DNA of 64,000 nucleotides from assembly GCF_014656095.1 (NCBI RefSeq), contig NZ_BNBT01000017.1, positions 1 to 64,000 of the forward strand, given 5' to 3'. The stretch's first letter is position 1; every line of letters starts with the position of its first letter. Source of the DNA: Streptomyces longispororuber (GTDB lineage: Bacteria; Actinomycetota; Actinomycetes; Streptomycetales; Streptomycetaceae). Both the position numbers and the translations under genes were made by a program. The notes under the pieces were generated by a model. The model saw nothing but the letters and a program-made list of their open reading frames with translations. It searched no databases and was not told the origin of the DNA. Shown here in pieces: positions 42,954-50,812 of this stretch.

Positions 42954-44341
42954 CCCGCGCTCTGGAAGGTCCGGGTCCCCGTGGCGATCCGGTCGACGAT
43001 CTCGTCGAGCTGCGCCCTGGTGGTGACGAGCGGTGGTGCGATGCGCATCGTCGGGTGGACGTACCGCAGGCCGCCTGACCGTTTGCCCGCGCCCGCCATG
43101 AACTCGACGTACACGCCCGCGCGTATCAGTTCCGTGCGCAGCTCGCCGAGACGCGCGGCGGCCCGGCTGGTGAGTTCCACGCCGTGCAGTACGCCGACCC
43201 CCCGCCGCTCGCTGAAGACCTCCGGGAACCGTCGCACCAGCCCGGTGTCCACCAAGTCCGCCAGGTGGTCGCCGAGTGCGCCGGAGTCCTCCACGAGCCG
43301 GCCGCGGACCAGGTGGTCGAGACCGTCGTGGATGACCGCGCAGGTGACCGGCCGGAGGTCGGAGGTGGCCACGGTGCCCGACCCGCGGACGGTGAGCCCA
43401 CGTCTGGCGATCACCATGGACGTGGACAGCACACCCATGCCCAGATACTTGCCGATCACCGTGATGTCGGTGGGGACCGGTCCGTCCTCGTCCGCCATGG
43501 CGAAGAAGTCTCCGGACTTGCCGAAGGTGAGCACCTCGTCGGCGACGAGCAGGACCCCGTGGTCCGCGCACCGTCGCGACAGGTCGCGGAGGTAGCCCGG
43601 GGGTGGCAGGAGGATCCCGGCGTCGCCCTGGATCGGTTCGACGACCACGGCGAGCAGCCGGTCGGCACGGGCGGAGAAGAACGTCGCCAAGGAGTCGGGG
43701 TCACCGAACGGTATGTGCTCCACCTGGATGCCGAACTCCTGGGCGGAGTCGGCAGCGGGCAGCCCCACCCGGTAGTGCCGCCGGTTCAGCAGAGGCACCA
43801 GACCGTGGGTCCAGCCGTGCCAGGCTCCCTGGAAGGCGAGGATGGTGTCCCGCCGTTCCCGTCCCGGGCGGTGGCGCAGCCGCCGCGCGTCGAAGCGGGA
43901 CTCCAGGACCAGTCGCAAGGCCATCTCCATGCCTTCCGACCCCGAGTTGCGTCCGCTGACGTGGTAGTCCTGGGCCGGGAAGCGGTGGCTCCAGATTCCG
44001 GCCGGCCCGAAGAGCCGGTCCAGCAGCGCCGCGCGCTCCTGGGAGCCGAGTTCGTCGGTGACGTAGCCGCACTCGTCGACGGCTCGTCGCAGGGCATGCC
44101 GTACGACGTGGTGCCCGGCTCCCAGGCAGGCGCTGCCGTACCCTCCGCTGGTGTCGATCAGCCGCAGAACTCTGCCCCTGCCCTCGGCGGTGAGATCGGC
44201 GACGTCCATCTCGATGCCCTGCGCACCGACGCAGGCGAACGGCAGGGGAGGCCGGCCGTAGTGGTTGAAGTGCAGACTCCCGCCCCGCCGGAGTCGTTGC
44301 ACGTCGGTTTCGGTGAAGGATCGGGTATGGGGCACGGACAA
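42950..44341 (-). CDS. Class III aminotransferase / aminomutase-like
   Basis: A 463-aa PLP enzyme of the glutamate-1-semialdehyde aminomutase/GABA-aminotransferase class. It has the phosphate loop HVSGRNSGSEGMEMALRLV, the Asp-Val pair in LLVADEVLTFGKSGDFFAM and the Schiff-base Lys in DITVIGKYLGMGVLSTSM, followed by TVATSDLRP. The start is a TTG at 44341 with GAGGAGG six bases upstream; GTG 44335 is another. It overlaps the thioesterase start by four bases. It could move or add an amino group on an ACP- or CoA-bound product; the gene also parallels PuuE. Confidence 0.83.
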   Translation of the reverse strand: MSVPHTRSFTETDVQRLRRGGSLHFNHYGRPPLPFACVGAQGIEMDVADLTAEGRGRVLRLIDTSGGYGSACLGAGHHVVRHALRRAVDECGYVTDELGSQERAALLDRLFGPAGIWSHRFPAQDYHVSGRNSGSEGMEMALRLVLESRFDARRLRHRPGRERRDTILAFQGAWHGWTHGLVPLLNRRHYRVGLPAADSAQEFGIQVEHIPFGDPDSLATFFSARADRLLAVVVEPIQGDAGILLPPPGYLRDLSRRCADHGVLLVADEVLTFGKSGDFFAMADEDGPVPTDITVIGKYLGMGVLSTSMVIARRGLTVRGSGTVATSDLRPVTCAVIHDGLDHLVRGRLVEDSGALGDHLADLVDTGLVRRFPEVFSERRGVGVLHGVELTSRAAARLGELRTELIRAGVYVEFMAGAGKRSGGLRYVHPTMRIAPPLVTTRAQLDEIVDRIATGTRTFQSAG

Positions 44342-44420
44342 GGCGGGCCTCCTCGGGGCCACTGTGCACGGTCCGGATCACACCGATGGCGAACTGGCGG
44401 TACCAGGCGGGATCGGCCGG

Positions 44421-44699
44421 CTAATGGGGCTCGGTCAGGGACTGGCTCCGCTGCTCGTCGCGCAACCGTTCGACCAGCGAGACGACGGAACCGACCGTTT
44501 CGAAGTTCTCCGGCGAGAACTCCTCGTCGGAGATGGAGACGCCCAGCCTCTCCTCGCACTGCACCCGCAGTTCGACGAATCCCAGGGAGTCCACGCCGTA
44601 CCCGTCCCGCAGGCGGTCATCCGCCTTCATCTCGTGCACCGGCACGTCGACGAGCACCTCGGATGCCAGTATCTCCTTGATCGTCGCGGAGACGTCCAT
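44421..44699 (-). CDS. Acyl carrier protein
   Basis: A 92-aa ACP. The phosphopantetheine attachment is Ser38 in GYGVDSLGFVELRVQCEERL. An acidic four-helix pattern is visible, and ATG 44699 is preceded by GGAAGGAAG. It belongs between the GS-like and aminotransferase genes, so it likely carries the intermediate on which the ketosynthase, dehydratase-like protein and thioesterase act. Confidence 0.88.
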   Translation of the reverse strand: MDVSATIKEILASEVLVDVPVHEMKADDRLRDGYGVDSLGFVELRVQCEERLGVSISDEEFSPENFETVGSVVSLVERLRDEQRSQSLTEPH

Positions 44700-44746
44700 C
44701 TGCTTCCTTCCGTTCGGGGGGTCGGATCAGGTCGCGCGCATGTCGG

Positions 44747-46132
44747 TCAGAGCCTGATGGCGTGGGTGAAGAACTCCGCTTCCACGCCGGCCGCCGCCAT
44801 GTCGTGGGTCTCGATACGTTTGAGCGTGGGGTACAGACTGCTGTGGTAGGGGCCGAGTGCAGAGGTCAGGTACTCGTCCCGTTCCAGCGCCTCGACGGCC
44901 TCGCCGAGCGAACGGGGAAGCCGCTGGACCCCCCGTCGGCGCAGCTCCCCCTCGGAGAGGGTGACAGGGTCCTCCGCGAGGGGTTCCCCCGGGTCCAGGC
45001 GACGCCGTACGCCGTCCAGTCCGGCGTGCACCAGGGCACCGAGGGCGAGGTAGGGGTTGGCCGAGGAGTCGCATGCCTTGAACTCGATCCGTGTGGAACC
45101 GGGCGACTCCTCGGAGTGTCTGCTCGGCAGGCGGATGGCCGCTTCCCGGTTGTCCGGCCCGTAGGCGCCGTAGGCGCCGGCCCACTTGCCCGGCAGCAGG
45201 CGGTGGTAGCTGTTGACGCTGGCGCACGTCAGGGCGATGAGCGCGGGGAGGTGCGCCAGCAGACCGGCGATGAAGTGCCGGGCCAGGTCGGTCAGACCGA
45301 GGTGGTCTCCGGGGGAGGCGAACAAGTTCACCGGTTCGCCGCCGTCATGGCCCTCGCGCCACAAGGACAGGTGCACGTGATTGCCGTTGCCCACGAGACC
45401 GGCCCGGGGGAGCGGTGCGAAGGTGGCCCACAGGCCGTGCCGTCGGGCGAGGCCGCGGGTGAAGGCCCGTTGCCACACGTAGTTGTCGGCGGCGCGCAGG
45501 GCCGGACCGTGCCGCAGCGTCACCTCGTGCTGGCCCGGCGAGTACTCCGGGTGACAGGTCTCCACCGCCAGGCCCTGCTCCCGCAGGGAGCGGACCAGAT
45601 CCGTCATGTAGTCGCCCACGGCGTCGAATCCTTCGTTGTCGCAGCACAGGGCGTCGTCGGCGAGGTGGAACGAGCCCGGTGCGGGGCGCTGGGAGCACAG
45701 GGTGAACTCCGGTTCGAACGCCGCCACCACGCGCAGGTCCCCGGCTGCGGCCAACGCGTCCTTCAGGAAGCTCCGTGGGCAGGCCTCCCACGGCTTGCCG
45801 TCGAGCGTCATGAGATCGCACAGCATGGCTGCCGACCCCGGGGCGTGTGGCAACCGCACATAGGAACCGGGGTCCGGTGACAGGCGCACCTCCCCGACCG
45901 CGTCGATCTCGGGGACCTGCTGCATCCGGTCGGTCAGCAGCGTCGCGGCCTGCCGGGAGCGGGCCAGTCCCACGCCCGAGCGCATCCGGGACGACAGCGC
46001 CTGCCTGCTCACTGCTTTTCCACGGGTGACCGAATTGTAGTCGACCCACAGAAAGCGGATCAGTTCGATGCCGTTCCGTTCCGTGCATCCCTCGATCTCG
46101 GCCACCGAGTTCTCAGTGTGCTCCAAGGGCAT
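44747..46132 (-). CDS. Glutamine-synthetase-like gamma-glutamyl ligase
   Basis: A 461-aa GS-I/PuuA-type ligase. It has the metal/ATP Glu pair in VVAAFEPEFTLCS, GNGNHVHLSLW (the GNG-x-H-x-H site), the Arg-rich PDNREAAIRLPSRHSEES and SANPYLALGALVHAGLDGV. It is more like GlnA-type gamma-glutamylamine synthetases than true GlnA. It probably joins glutamate gamma-carboxylate to an amine; a C26 hydrolase for removal is in the same operon. It follows a 650-bp leader with an AT-rich inverted repeat, and ATG 46132 has a modest GAAAGG. Confidence 0.85.
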   Translation of the reverse strand: MPLEHTENSVAEIEGCTERNGIELIRFLWVDYNSVTRGKAVSRQALSSRMRSGVGLARSRQAATLLTDRMQQVPEIDAVGEVRLSPDPGSYVRLPHAPGSAAMLCDLMTLDGKPWEACPRSFLKDALAAAGDLRVVAAFEPEFTLCSQRPAPGSFHLADDALCCDNEGFDAVGDYMTDLVRSLREQGLAVETCHPEYSPGQHEVTLRHGPALRAADNYVWQRAFTRGLARRHGLWATFAPLPRAGLVGNGNHVHLSLWREGHDGGEPVNLFASPGDHLGLTDLARHFIAGLLAHLPALIALTCASVNSYHRLLPGKWAGAYGAYGPDNREAAIRLPSRHSEESPGSTRIEFKACDSSANPYLALGALVHAGLDGVRRRLDPGEPLAEDPVTLSEGELRRRGVQRLPRSLGEAVEALERDEYLTSALGPYHSSLYPTLKRIETHDMAAAGVEAEFFTHAIRL

Positions 46133-46785
46133 GACACATATGACCTTTCACATTTTGGGAAGCGCGCACGTGGGCTCGACGACTGCGACAAGCGGAGGGT
46201 CGAGGAAGCGGAACGGGAAAAGAGCGCGAAGGGAGATCGCATGTCCCGTCGATCCAGTTTATTCTGATCCTTCGCCGAAGCGACAGTCTCGATCCAGTCA
46301 CATCGGTGGCTCTGCCACACGACCTGTCGAGGACGATTTTCTGTCGCGCGCCGGAAAGATTTTGCAGCCATGGCGCAAAAATCTTTTGGCTCAGAGACGC
46401 GATCCTTTCAGAGTGCGCCCCCGGGTAACTCCAGGGAAGTGGTCACGGTAGCGCACCGTCGCCTTGCAGTCATCTCGGCATGCGCCCCCGAGGGGAAACA
46501 TGTCGTCCCTGTGCGCCTGTGCGCCCCCGTAGCGCCTGCTGAGCCGGGGAAGGCCCTGCGTGATCATTTTTTCTGCTCTTTGTGTGATTTCCGCTCGCGG
46601 TCTCGCCGATCACGGCCCGCTCACATGAGGCCACGTATCTGGGGGAGTGGAGAAGGTTACCGATCCGGTTCCGATGCTGTGTGCCATGGCGAAATCTCGA
46701 CAGTGCGGTCAGTTTCCGGCCGCGCGTCCCGCACCGGAAATACGGGGTGCTGCCGCCGCGGCTGGGAATCGCGGTCACGGGTGGG
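46133..46785. promoter_or_regulatory. Low-GC leader between exporter and GS-like gene
   Basis: 653 bp with no gene I can support. GC is clearly lower than the surroundings. It contains the inverted repeat at 46355-46386, T-rich spots (ATCATTTTTT near 46563), and a possible -10 (AATAAACT on the minus strand near 46260) for the operon below. It may hold the main promoter of the biosynthetic genes and the terminator of the EamA gene. Confidence 0.45.
46355..46386. promoter_or_regulatory. AT-rich inverted repeat, candidate operator
   Basis: AAAGATTTTGC pairs with GCAAAAATCTTT (one extra A) around AGCCATGGC. Such AT-rich dyads stand out in this GC-rich genome. It lies 220 bases before the GS-like start codon. 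Confidence 0.45.
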
Positions 46786-47844
46786 TCACGGGCGACCGGT
46801 GCGGTCCTGCGTACGCGGACCGTCCGGCACTTCGCCCTCACGTCCCCCGTCGTCAGGAGGCGCGGCCCGGCCGGTTCGCCGGTCGTTTCCCGTACCGGTC
46901 GTGCCGCTCGTGGTCCGGCAGTCGTCGATGTGACGTGGCGCGCGGCGGGAGGCCGGCAGCGGGGGGTGCCGGGTGAAGCGGTTCCGCGGCAGCAGATCGA
47001 GAATGAGGACACACCCCGTCAGCATCGCGGCGGCCCCGCCGACCTGTGCCGCGGACAGGCGCTCGTCCAGGGTGAGGGTGCCCGCGAGCGACGCGATCAC
47101 GGGCACCCCGAATTCGACACTGATGGCCCGGCTGGCGCCCACCTCGGCCACGAGCCGGAAGTACAGCACGTACGCCACGCCGCTCATCAGCACTCCAAGG
47201 ACCAGCAGGCCCCCGAAGTCCAACGGACCGGGCGCCCTCGGCAGGGGGGCGACGACGAGGAAGGGCGAGGTCAGCACACCACCGCACAGGAAGGCGGCGA
47301 TCGTCACCTCCCAGGAGCCCGTGGTCCGCAGGTGGACCCGGGCGAAGTTGCTGCCGTAAGCCGCGGCGACGGCTCCTGCCAGGGCCGCGCCGCAGCCCAG
47401 GAGTATCGACCCGGTGAGCGGCACCGCCGGGAACCCGACCAGCAACAAAATCCCCGTGCTGCCGAGAAACAGGCCCAGCCAGTCGGACACCGTCATGCGC
47501 TCATGCCCCCACGCGTGGCCGATCACGAGCGAGAACAGGGGGATGCTCGCCGACAGGATGGCTGTTATGGCTGTTCCCGCTCGTGGAATCGCGAAGGAGA
47601 GCCCCAAATACTGCGCTGCCACTGTCGTCGCCCCGACGACGGCGAAGGGCCGCCATCCGGCGCCGAAATCAAGGGTGCGCTGCGTAACGAGCGCGATCAC
47701 GGCCAGAAATGTTCCGGCGATAAGTGAACGGAAGGCGACCACTCCGACCCAGCCGAAGGCCTGCTGCGTCATCGACTGTACCGCGAACGACATGCCCCAG
47801 ACGAACAGCACGATCGCGTAGTCGACCATGTGCCTTCTCTGCAT
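46786..47844 (-). CDS. EamA/DMT-family exporter
   Basis: A 352-aa transporter with ten predicted spans in two five-span EamA repeats: DYAIVLFVWGMSFAVQS with AAQYLGLSFAIPRAGTAITA, and AFLCGGVLTSPFLVVAPLPR with SAVEFGVPVIASLAG-like ends, here paraphrased. The C-terminal 70 residues are hydrophilic and Arg/Asp-rich. EamA proteins usually export amino acids or metabolites, so this is a plausible efflux pump for the cluster product. ATG 47844 follows GAGAGGTGG. A 650-bp gap separates it from the GS-like gene, so it may have its own promoter. Confidence 0.82.
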   Translation of the reverse strand: MQRRHMVDYAIVLFVWGMSFAVQSMTQQAFGWVGVVAFRSLIAGTFLAVIALVTQRTLDFGAGWRPFAVVGATTVAAQYLGLSFAIPRAGTAITAILSASIPLFSLVIGHAWGHERMTVSDWLGLFLGSTGILLLVGFPAVPLTGSILLGCGAALAGAVAAAYGSNFARVHLRTTGSWEVTIAAFLCGGVLTSPFLVVAPLPRAPGPLDFGGLLVLGVLMSGVAYVLYFRLVAEVGASRAISVEFGVPVIASLAGTLTLDERLSAAQVGGAAAMLTGCVLILDLLPRNRFTRHPPLPASRRAPRHIDDCRTTSGTTGTGNDRRTGRAAPPDDGGREGEVPDGPRTQDRTGRP

Positions 47845-48228
47845 CTCGTTTCCACCTCTCGAGAATTCGGTCCGCTGCCGCGCTTGAGGCAGCGGCTGAT
47901 CGAAGCCCCGTTGTGTCCCTGCGTCAGGGAGAAACAGATGAGTGATGAGCCTGCGGATGCCGGAATCCGGTACTGTCCCGCTTCGGGTTGAGAACGCGGC
48001 TCGCGATGGTGGAGGTGAGGGAAACTCCCGCCTCACTTCGGGCGAGTTTCCACTGTGGAACGACTCGGCTCGCGACAGCCCCGATCCCTCGTTCCTTCCC
48101 TCGTGCGAGGGAAGCGGGTCACACGTTTGGCCTAGAGGGTGGTGGTGTTCCTTGATCTTCCTTGCGCTGTCCTCCCGGAATGCCCCGGGTGTGCCCCTCG
48201 TGGCGCCTTCCGAGGCCCTGGCGCCCAG
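47845..48228. promoter_or_regulatory. Divergent regulatory region with several dyads
   Basis: 384 bp without a gene. Dyads seen are a perfect CTTCCCTCG-TG-CGAGGGAAG at 48095-48114, GGAAACTC with GAGTTTCC at 48020-48051, and a small TCCCTG-CAGGGA near 47920. They lie between the EamA gene (-) and the MarR gene (+) and could be operators for the exporter or the biosynthetic operon. Confidence 0.4.
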
Positions 48229-48254
48229 AGATGGCTATGTTGACATAGCTATCT
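48229..48254. promoter_or_regulatory. MarR operator overlapping the promoter
   Basis: AGATGGCTATGT-TG-ACATAGCTATCT is a 12-bp dyad with one mismatch. A TTGACA -35 box (48240-48245) sits in its centre and TAAAGT at 48264-48269 is a good -10. The transcript would begin at about 48276, next to ATG 48277, so it is probably leaderless. Autoregulation by the MarR protein is the natural reading. Confidence 0.6.
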
Positions 48255-48276
48255 CTGCATACCTAAAGTGTCCGGC

Positions 48277-48750
48277 ATGCCCCCGCACAGTGCGTCCGGC
48301 CAGGACATCGACCGCGTGGCCGCCGAGCTCGCGGCGTGCCTGCCCGCGCTGTCCCGGGCCCTGGAGCGGCAGGTCGGGCAGGAGTTCCCGCACCCCAAGC
48401 CGCCGGAGGCGCAGCTCGCGCTGCTGCGCCATGTCGCGGCCCACGACGGCACCACCGTGCGGGAGGCGGCGCGGGCCCTGCTGATGAAGCCGAACAACGT
48501 GAGCGCGCTGGTCACGCAGATGACCGAGCAGAACCTCTTGGAGCGGCGGCAGGATCCGGCCGACAAGCGCGTCGCGCGCCTGCACCTCACCGCGGTCTCC
48601 CGAAGGCAGATCACCGAGGTGCAGAGCCTGATGAGCACCCACCTCGCGCGGGCGCTGCACACCCTGACCGACGGTGAACTCGACGCCCTCGGCTCGGCCC
48701 TCGGCGCACTCCACGCGCTGAACGGGCGCCTGCACCCCGCCACGCGCTGA
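48277..48750 (+). CDS. MarR-family transcriptional regulator
   Basis: A 157-aa winged-helix regulator. The HTH region is GTTVREAARALLMKPNNVSALVTQM (summarised), then the wing LERRQDPADKRVARLHLT with the conserved DxR motif in DPADKR. Helices at both ends would form the dimer. ATG 48277 is preferred because the promoter -10 box lies immediately upstream; GTG 48268 is the longer alternative. A matching operator lies at 48229-48254. It probably controls itself and the MFS pump on the same strand, and possibly the divergent cluster. Confidence 0.88.
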   Translation: MPPHSASGQDIDRVAAELAACLPALSRALERQVGQEFPHPKPPEAQLALLRHVAAHDGTTVREAARALLMKPNNVSALVTQMTEQNLLERRQDPADKRVARLHLTAVSRRQITEVQSLMSTHLARALHTLTDGELDALGSALGALHALNGRLHPATR

Positions 48751-49142
48751 CCCCGCGCACCGGACGCGCCCTGCCCAACGGGCGTACTCCGCGCACCGGG
48801 CGCAGCCTGCCCAGGGGACGCACCCCGCGCGCCGGGCGCAGCCCGCACGTCGCACGCACCCCGCCCAACGGGCGTACCCCGTACCGGACGTATCTCGTCC
48901 ACCGGGTGTGCCGCGCCCCGGTGCGCGGCACGCGCATCCGGTCGTGAGGCGCGCGCATCCGATGCTGAGGCGCGCGTGCGTACGTACGCGCGCCGCCGTG
49001 GCGGTGGGTCGTGTTCCGTTCGCCCGGCCGCTCCCGTGGCGCGCGTGGCCAGGGCCACTTCCGTGCGCGGACGTGGCGTCGCCCGTCCGCGCGCTCCTCC
49101 ATGTCGTACACCCACCCCTCACCACGAAGGACGGACCCCTTC
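48751..49142. repeat. Degenerate GC-rich repeat leader before MFS gene
   Basis: 392 bp of low-complexity sequence. From 48755 to 48910, imperfect units of about 25-35 bases built on GCGCACCGGGCGCAGCCTGC and AACGGGCGTACCCC recur. A GCGCGCATCCG unit occurs twice near 48945-48962, and the palindrome GCGTACGTACGC is at 48978-48989. No convincing gene is present. Confidence 0.5.
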
Positions 49143-50735
49143 ATGCCCTCCGACGTCCTGAAGACCCCGGCCGCGCCCGCCCGCCCGGGCCCGCCCGCCG
49201 AGCCGCGCGGGCGGCGCGCCAACCCGTGGCTGACCCTGGTCGCCGTCGCCTTCGGCCTCTTCATGGTCGGCCTCGACGGCTCGGTCGTCTCGATCGCCAA
49301 CCCGGAGATCGGCCGCGACCTGCGCGCCTCCACCGCCGACCTGCAGTGGGTCACCAACTCCTACCTGCTCGCCCTCGCCGCGGCCCTGATCCTCGGCGGC
49401 AAGCTCGGCGACCGCTTCGGCCGCCGCACCTTCTACCTCGTCGGCGTCGCCGGATTCACCGTCGCCTCCGTCGCCATCGGCCTGGCCGGGTCCATCGAGG
49501 GCGTCATCGCCTTCCGAGCTCTCCAGGGCTTCTTCGGCGCGCTGCTCATGCCCAACACGCTCGGACTGCTGCGTGCCGTCTTCCCGCCGAGGAAGTTCGG
49601 CATGGCCGTCGGCATCTGGGCCATGGTCTCGTCGGTGTCCACGGCGCTCGGGCCCATCGTCGGCGGCCTGCTCGTCGAGCACGTCACCTGGGAGTCCGTC
49701 TTCTACATCAACGTCCCCATCGGCGTGCTCGCGCTCGCCTTCAGCGGCGCCGTCCTGCCACAGAGCAAGAACACCGCGGCGGCGCGGGAGAAGTTCGACA
49801 TCCCCGGCGTCGTCCTGCTCGCCCTCGGCCTCCTCGCCGTCGTCTTCGGCGTCATCAAGGGCGAGACGTGGGGCTGGACCTCGGCGGGCACCCTGGGCGC
49901 GATCGGCGCGGGCGTGGTGCTCCTGCTGCTCTTCGGCCGGTACGAGACGCGCGTCGCGCACCCCCTGCTGCCCATGCGCCTGTTCCGCAACCCGGCGCTG
50001 ACCATCGGCACCGTCATCACCGCCCTGAACTTCTTCGTCCTGCTCGGTGTCATCTTCTTCGTGATGCTGTACCTGCAGAACGTCCGCGGGTTCACCCCGG
50101 TCGAGGCCGGTGTCCGCACGCTCCCGCTCAGCCTCGCCTCCGTCGTCGCCTCGCCCCTGGGCGCCGCGCTCACCGAGAGGTTCGGCCCGCGCCTCACCAT
50201 GCCGCTGGGCATGGTCCTCCAGGCCGCCGCCTGCTTCGCCCTGCTCGGCTGGGGCGCGGACTCCTCGTACGCCGCGATGTGGCCGCCCTTCATCGCGCTC
50301 GGCCTCGGCGTGGGCATGGTGATGGCCTCGTCCTCCGACGCCGTCGTGGGCAACGCGCCCGTCACGGACGGCGGCGTCGCCGGCGGCCTCCAGGCCACCG
50401 CGCTCCAGGTCGGCGGGGCGCTCGGCACGTCCGTCCTCGTCTCCCTCATCAGCAGCCGTGTCGGTTCCACGCTGACCGGTGAGCTGACGTCGGCCGGTGT
50501 GCCCGCCGACGCCGCGCACGGCCTGGGGGAGGCGAAGGACGCGGTGGCCATGGGCGTCGCCCCCGTCTCCGGCGAGATGCCGGAGCGGCTCGGGTACGCC
50601 GTCGCCGAGGGTAGCCACCAGGCCTTCATGAACGGCGTCCACACGGCGGCCCTGGTCTCCGGCGTGCTGTGCGTCCTGGGCGCCGTGCTCGCCGCGGCCG
50701 GCGTACGCCGCGCGCCCGGGACGCCCCGGCACTGA
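49143..50735 (+). CDS. MFS multidrug efflux pump, DHA2 14-span
   Basis: A 530-aa EmrB/QacA-type transporter: helix 1 with GLDGSVVSIANPEIGRDL, motif A GGKLGDRFGRRTFYLVG, FFGALLMPNTLGLLRAVFPP and motif C GIWAMVSSVSTALGPIVGG, plus fourteen hydrophobic segments. The protein starts with a Pro/Ala/Arg tail. ATG 49143 has AAGGACGGA upstream. The MarR gene upstream is the likely repressor, a usual arrangement for efflux pumps. A perfect hairpin follows the stop. Confidence 0.9.
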   Translation: MPSDVLKTPAAPARPGPPAEPRGRRANPWLTLVAVAFGLFMVGLDGSVVSIANPEIGRDLRASTADLQWVTNSYLLALAAALILGGKLGDRFGRRTFYLVGVAGFTVASVAIGLAGSIEGVIAFRALQGFFGALLMPNTLGLLRAVFPPRKFGMAVGIWAMVSSVSTALGPIVGGLLVEHVTWESVFYINVPIGVLALAFSGAVLPQSKNTAAAREKFDIPGVVLLALGLLAVVFGVIKGETWGWTSAGTLGAIGAGVVLLLLFGRYETRVAHPLLPMRLFRNPALTIGTVITALNFFVLLGVIFFVMLYLQNVRGFTPVEAGVRTLPLSLASVVASPLGAALTERFGPRLTMPLGMVLQAAACFALLGWGADSSYAAMWPPFIALGLGVGMVMASSSDAVVGNAPVTDGGVAGGLQATALQVGGALGTSVLVSLISSRVGSTLTGELTSAGVPADAAHGLGEAKDAVAMGVAPVSGEMPERLGYAVAEGSHQAFMNGVHTAALVSGVLCVLGAVLAAAGVRRAPGTPRH

Positions 50736-50766
50736 GGTCCCGTACGCCTGGTCCGGTGAGCGCCCC

Positions 50767-50806
50767 GGTGGGAGGGGCAGGCCCGCGCGGGCCTGCCCCT
50801 CCCACC
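50767..50806. terminator. Perfect 40-bp palindromic terminator
   Basis: Bases 50767-50786 are the exact reverse complement of 50787-50806 (GGTGGGAGGGGCAGGCCCGC arm). It lies between convergent genes ending at 50735 and 50813. Confidence 0.85.
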
Positions 50807-50812
50807 GTTGGT

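Noticed and set aside
46370..46933. A 187-codon plus-strand frame in the leader between exporter and GS-like gene
   Set aside because: No ribosome site, atypical composition, and it overlaps the antisense of the EamA gene. It is more likely non-coding regulatory DNA.
48978..48989. Palindrome GCGTACGTACGC as an operator
   Set aside because: Lies within GC-rich repeats and no promoter is near; short palindromes of this kind are expected by chance at this composition.
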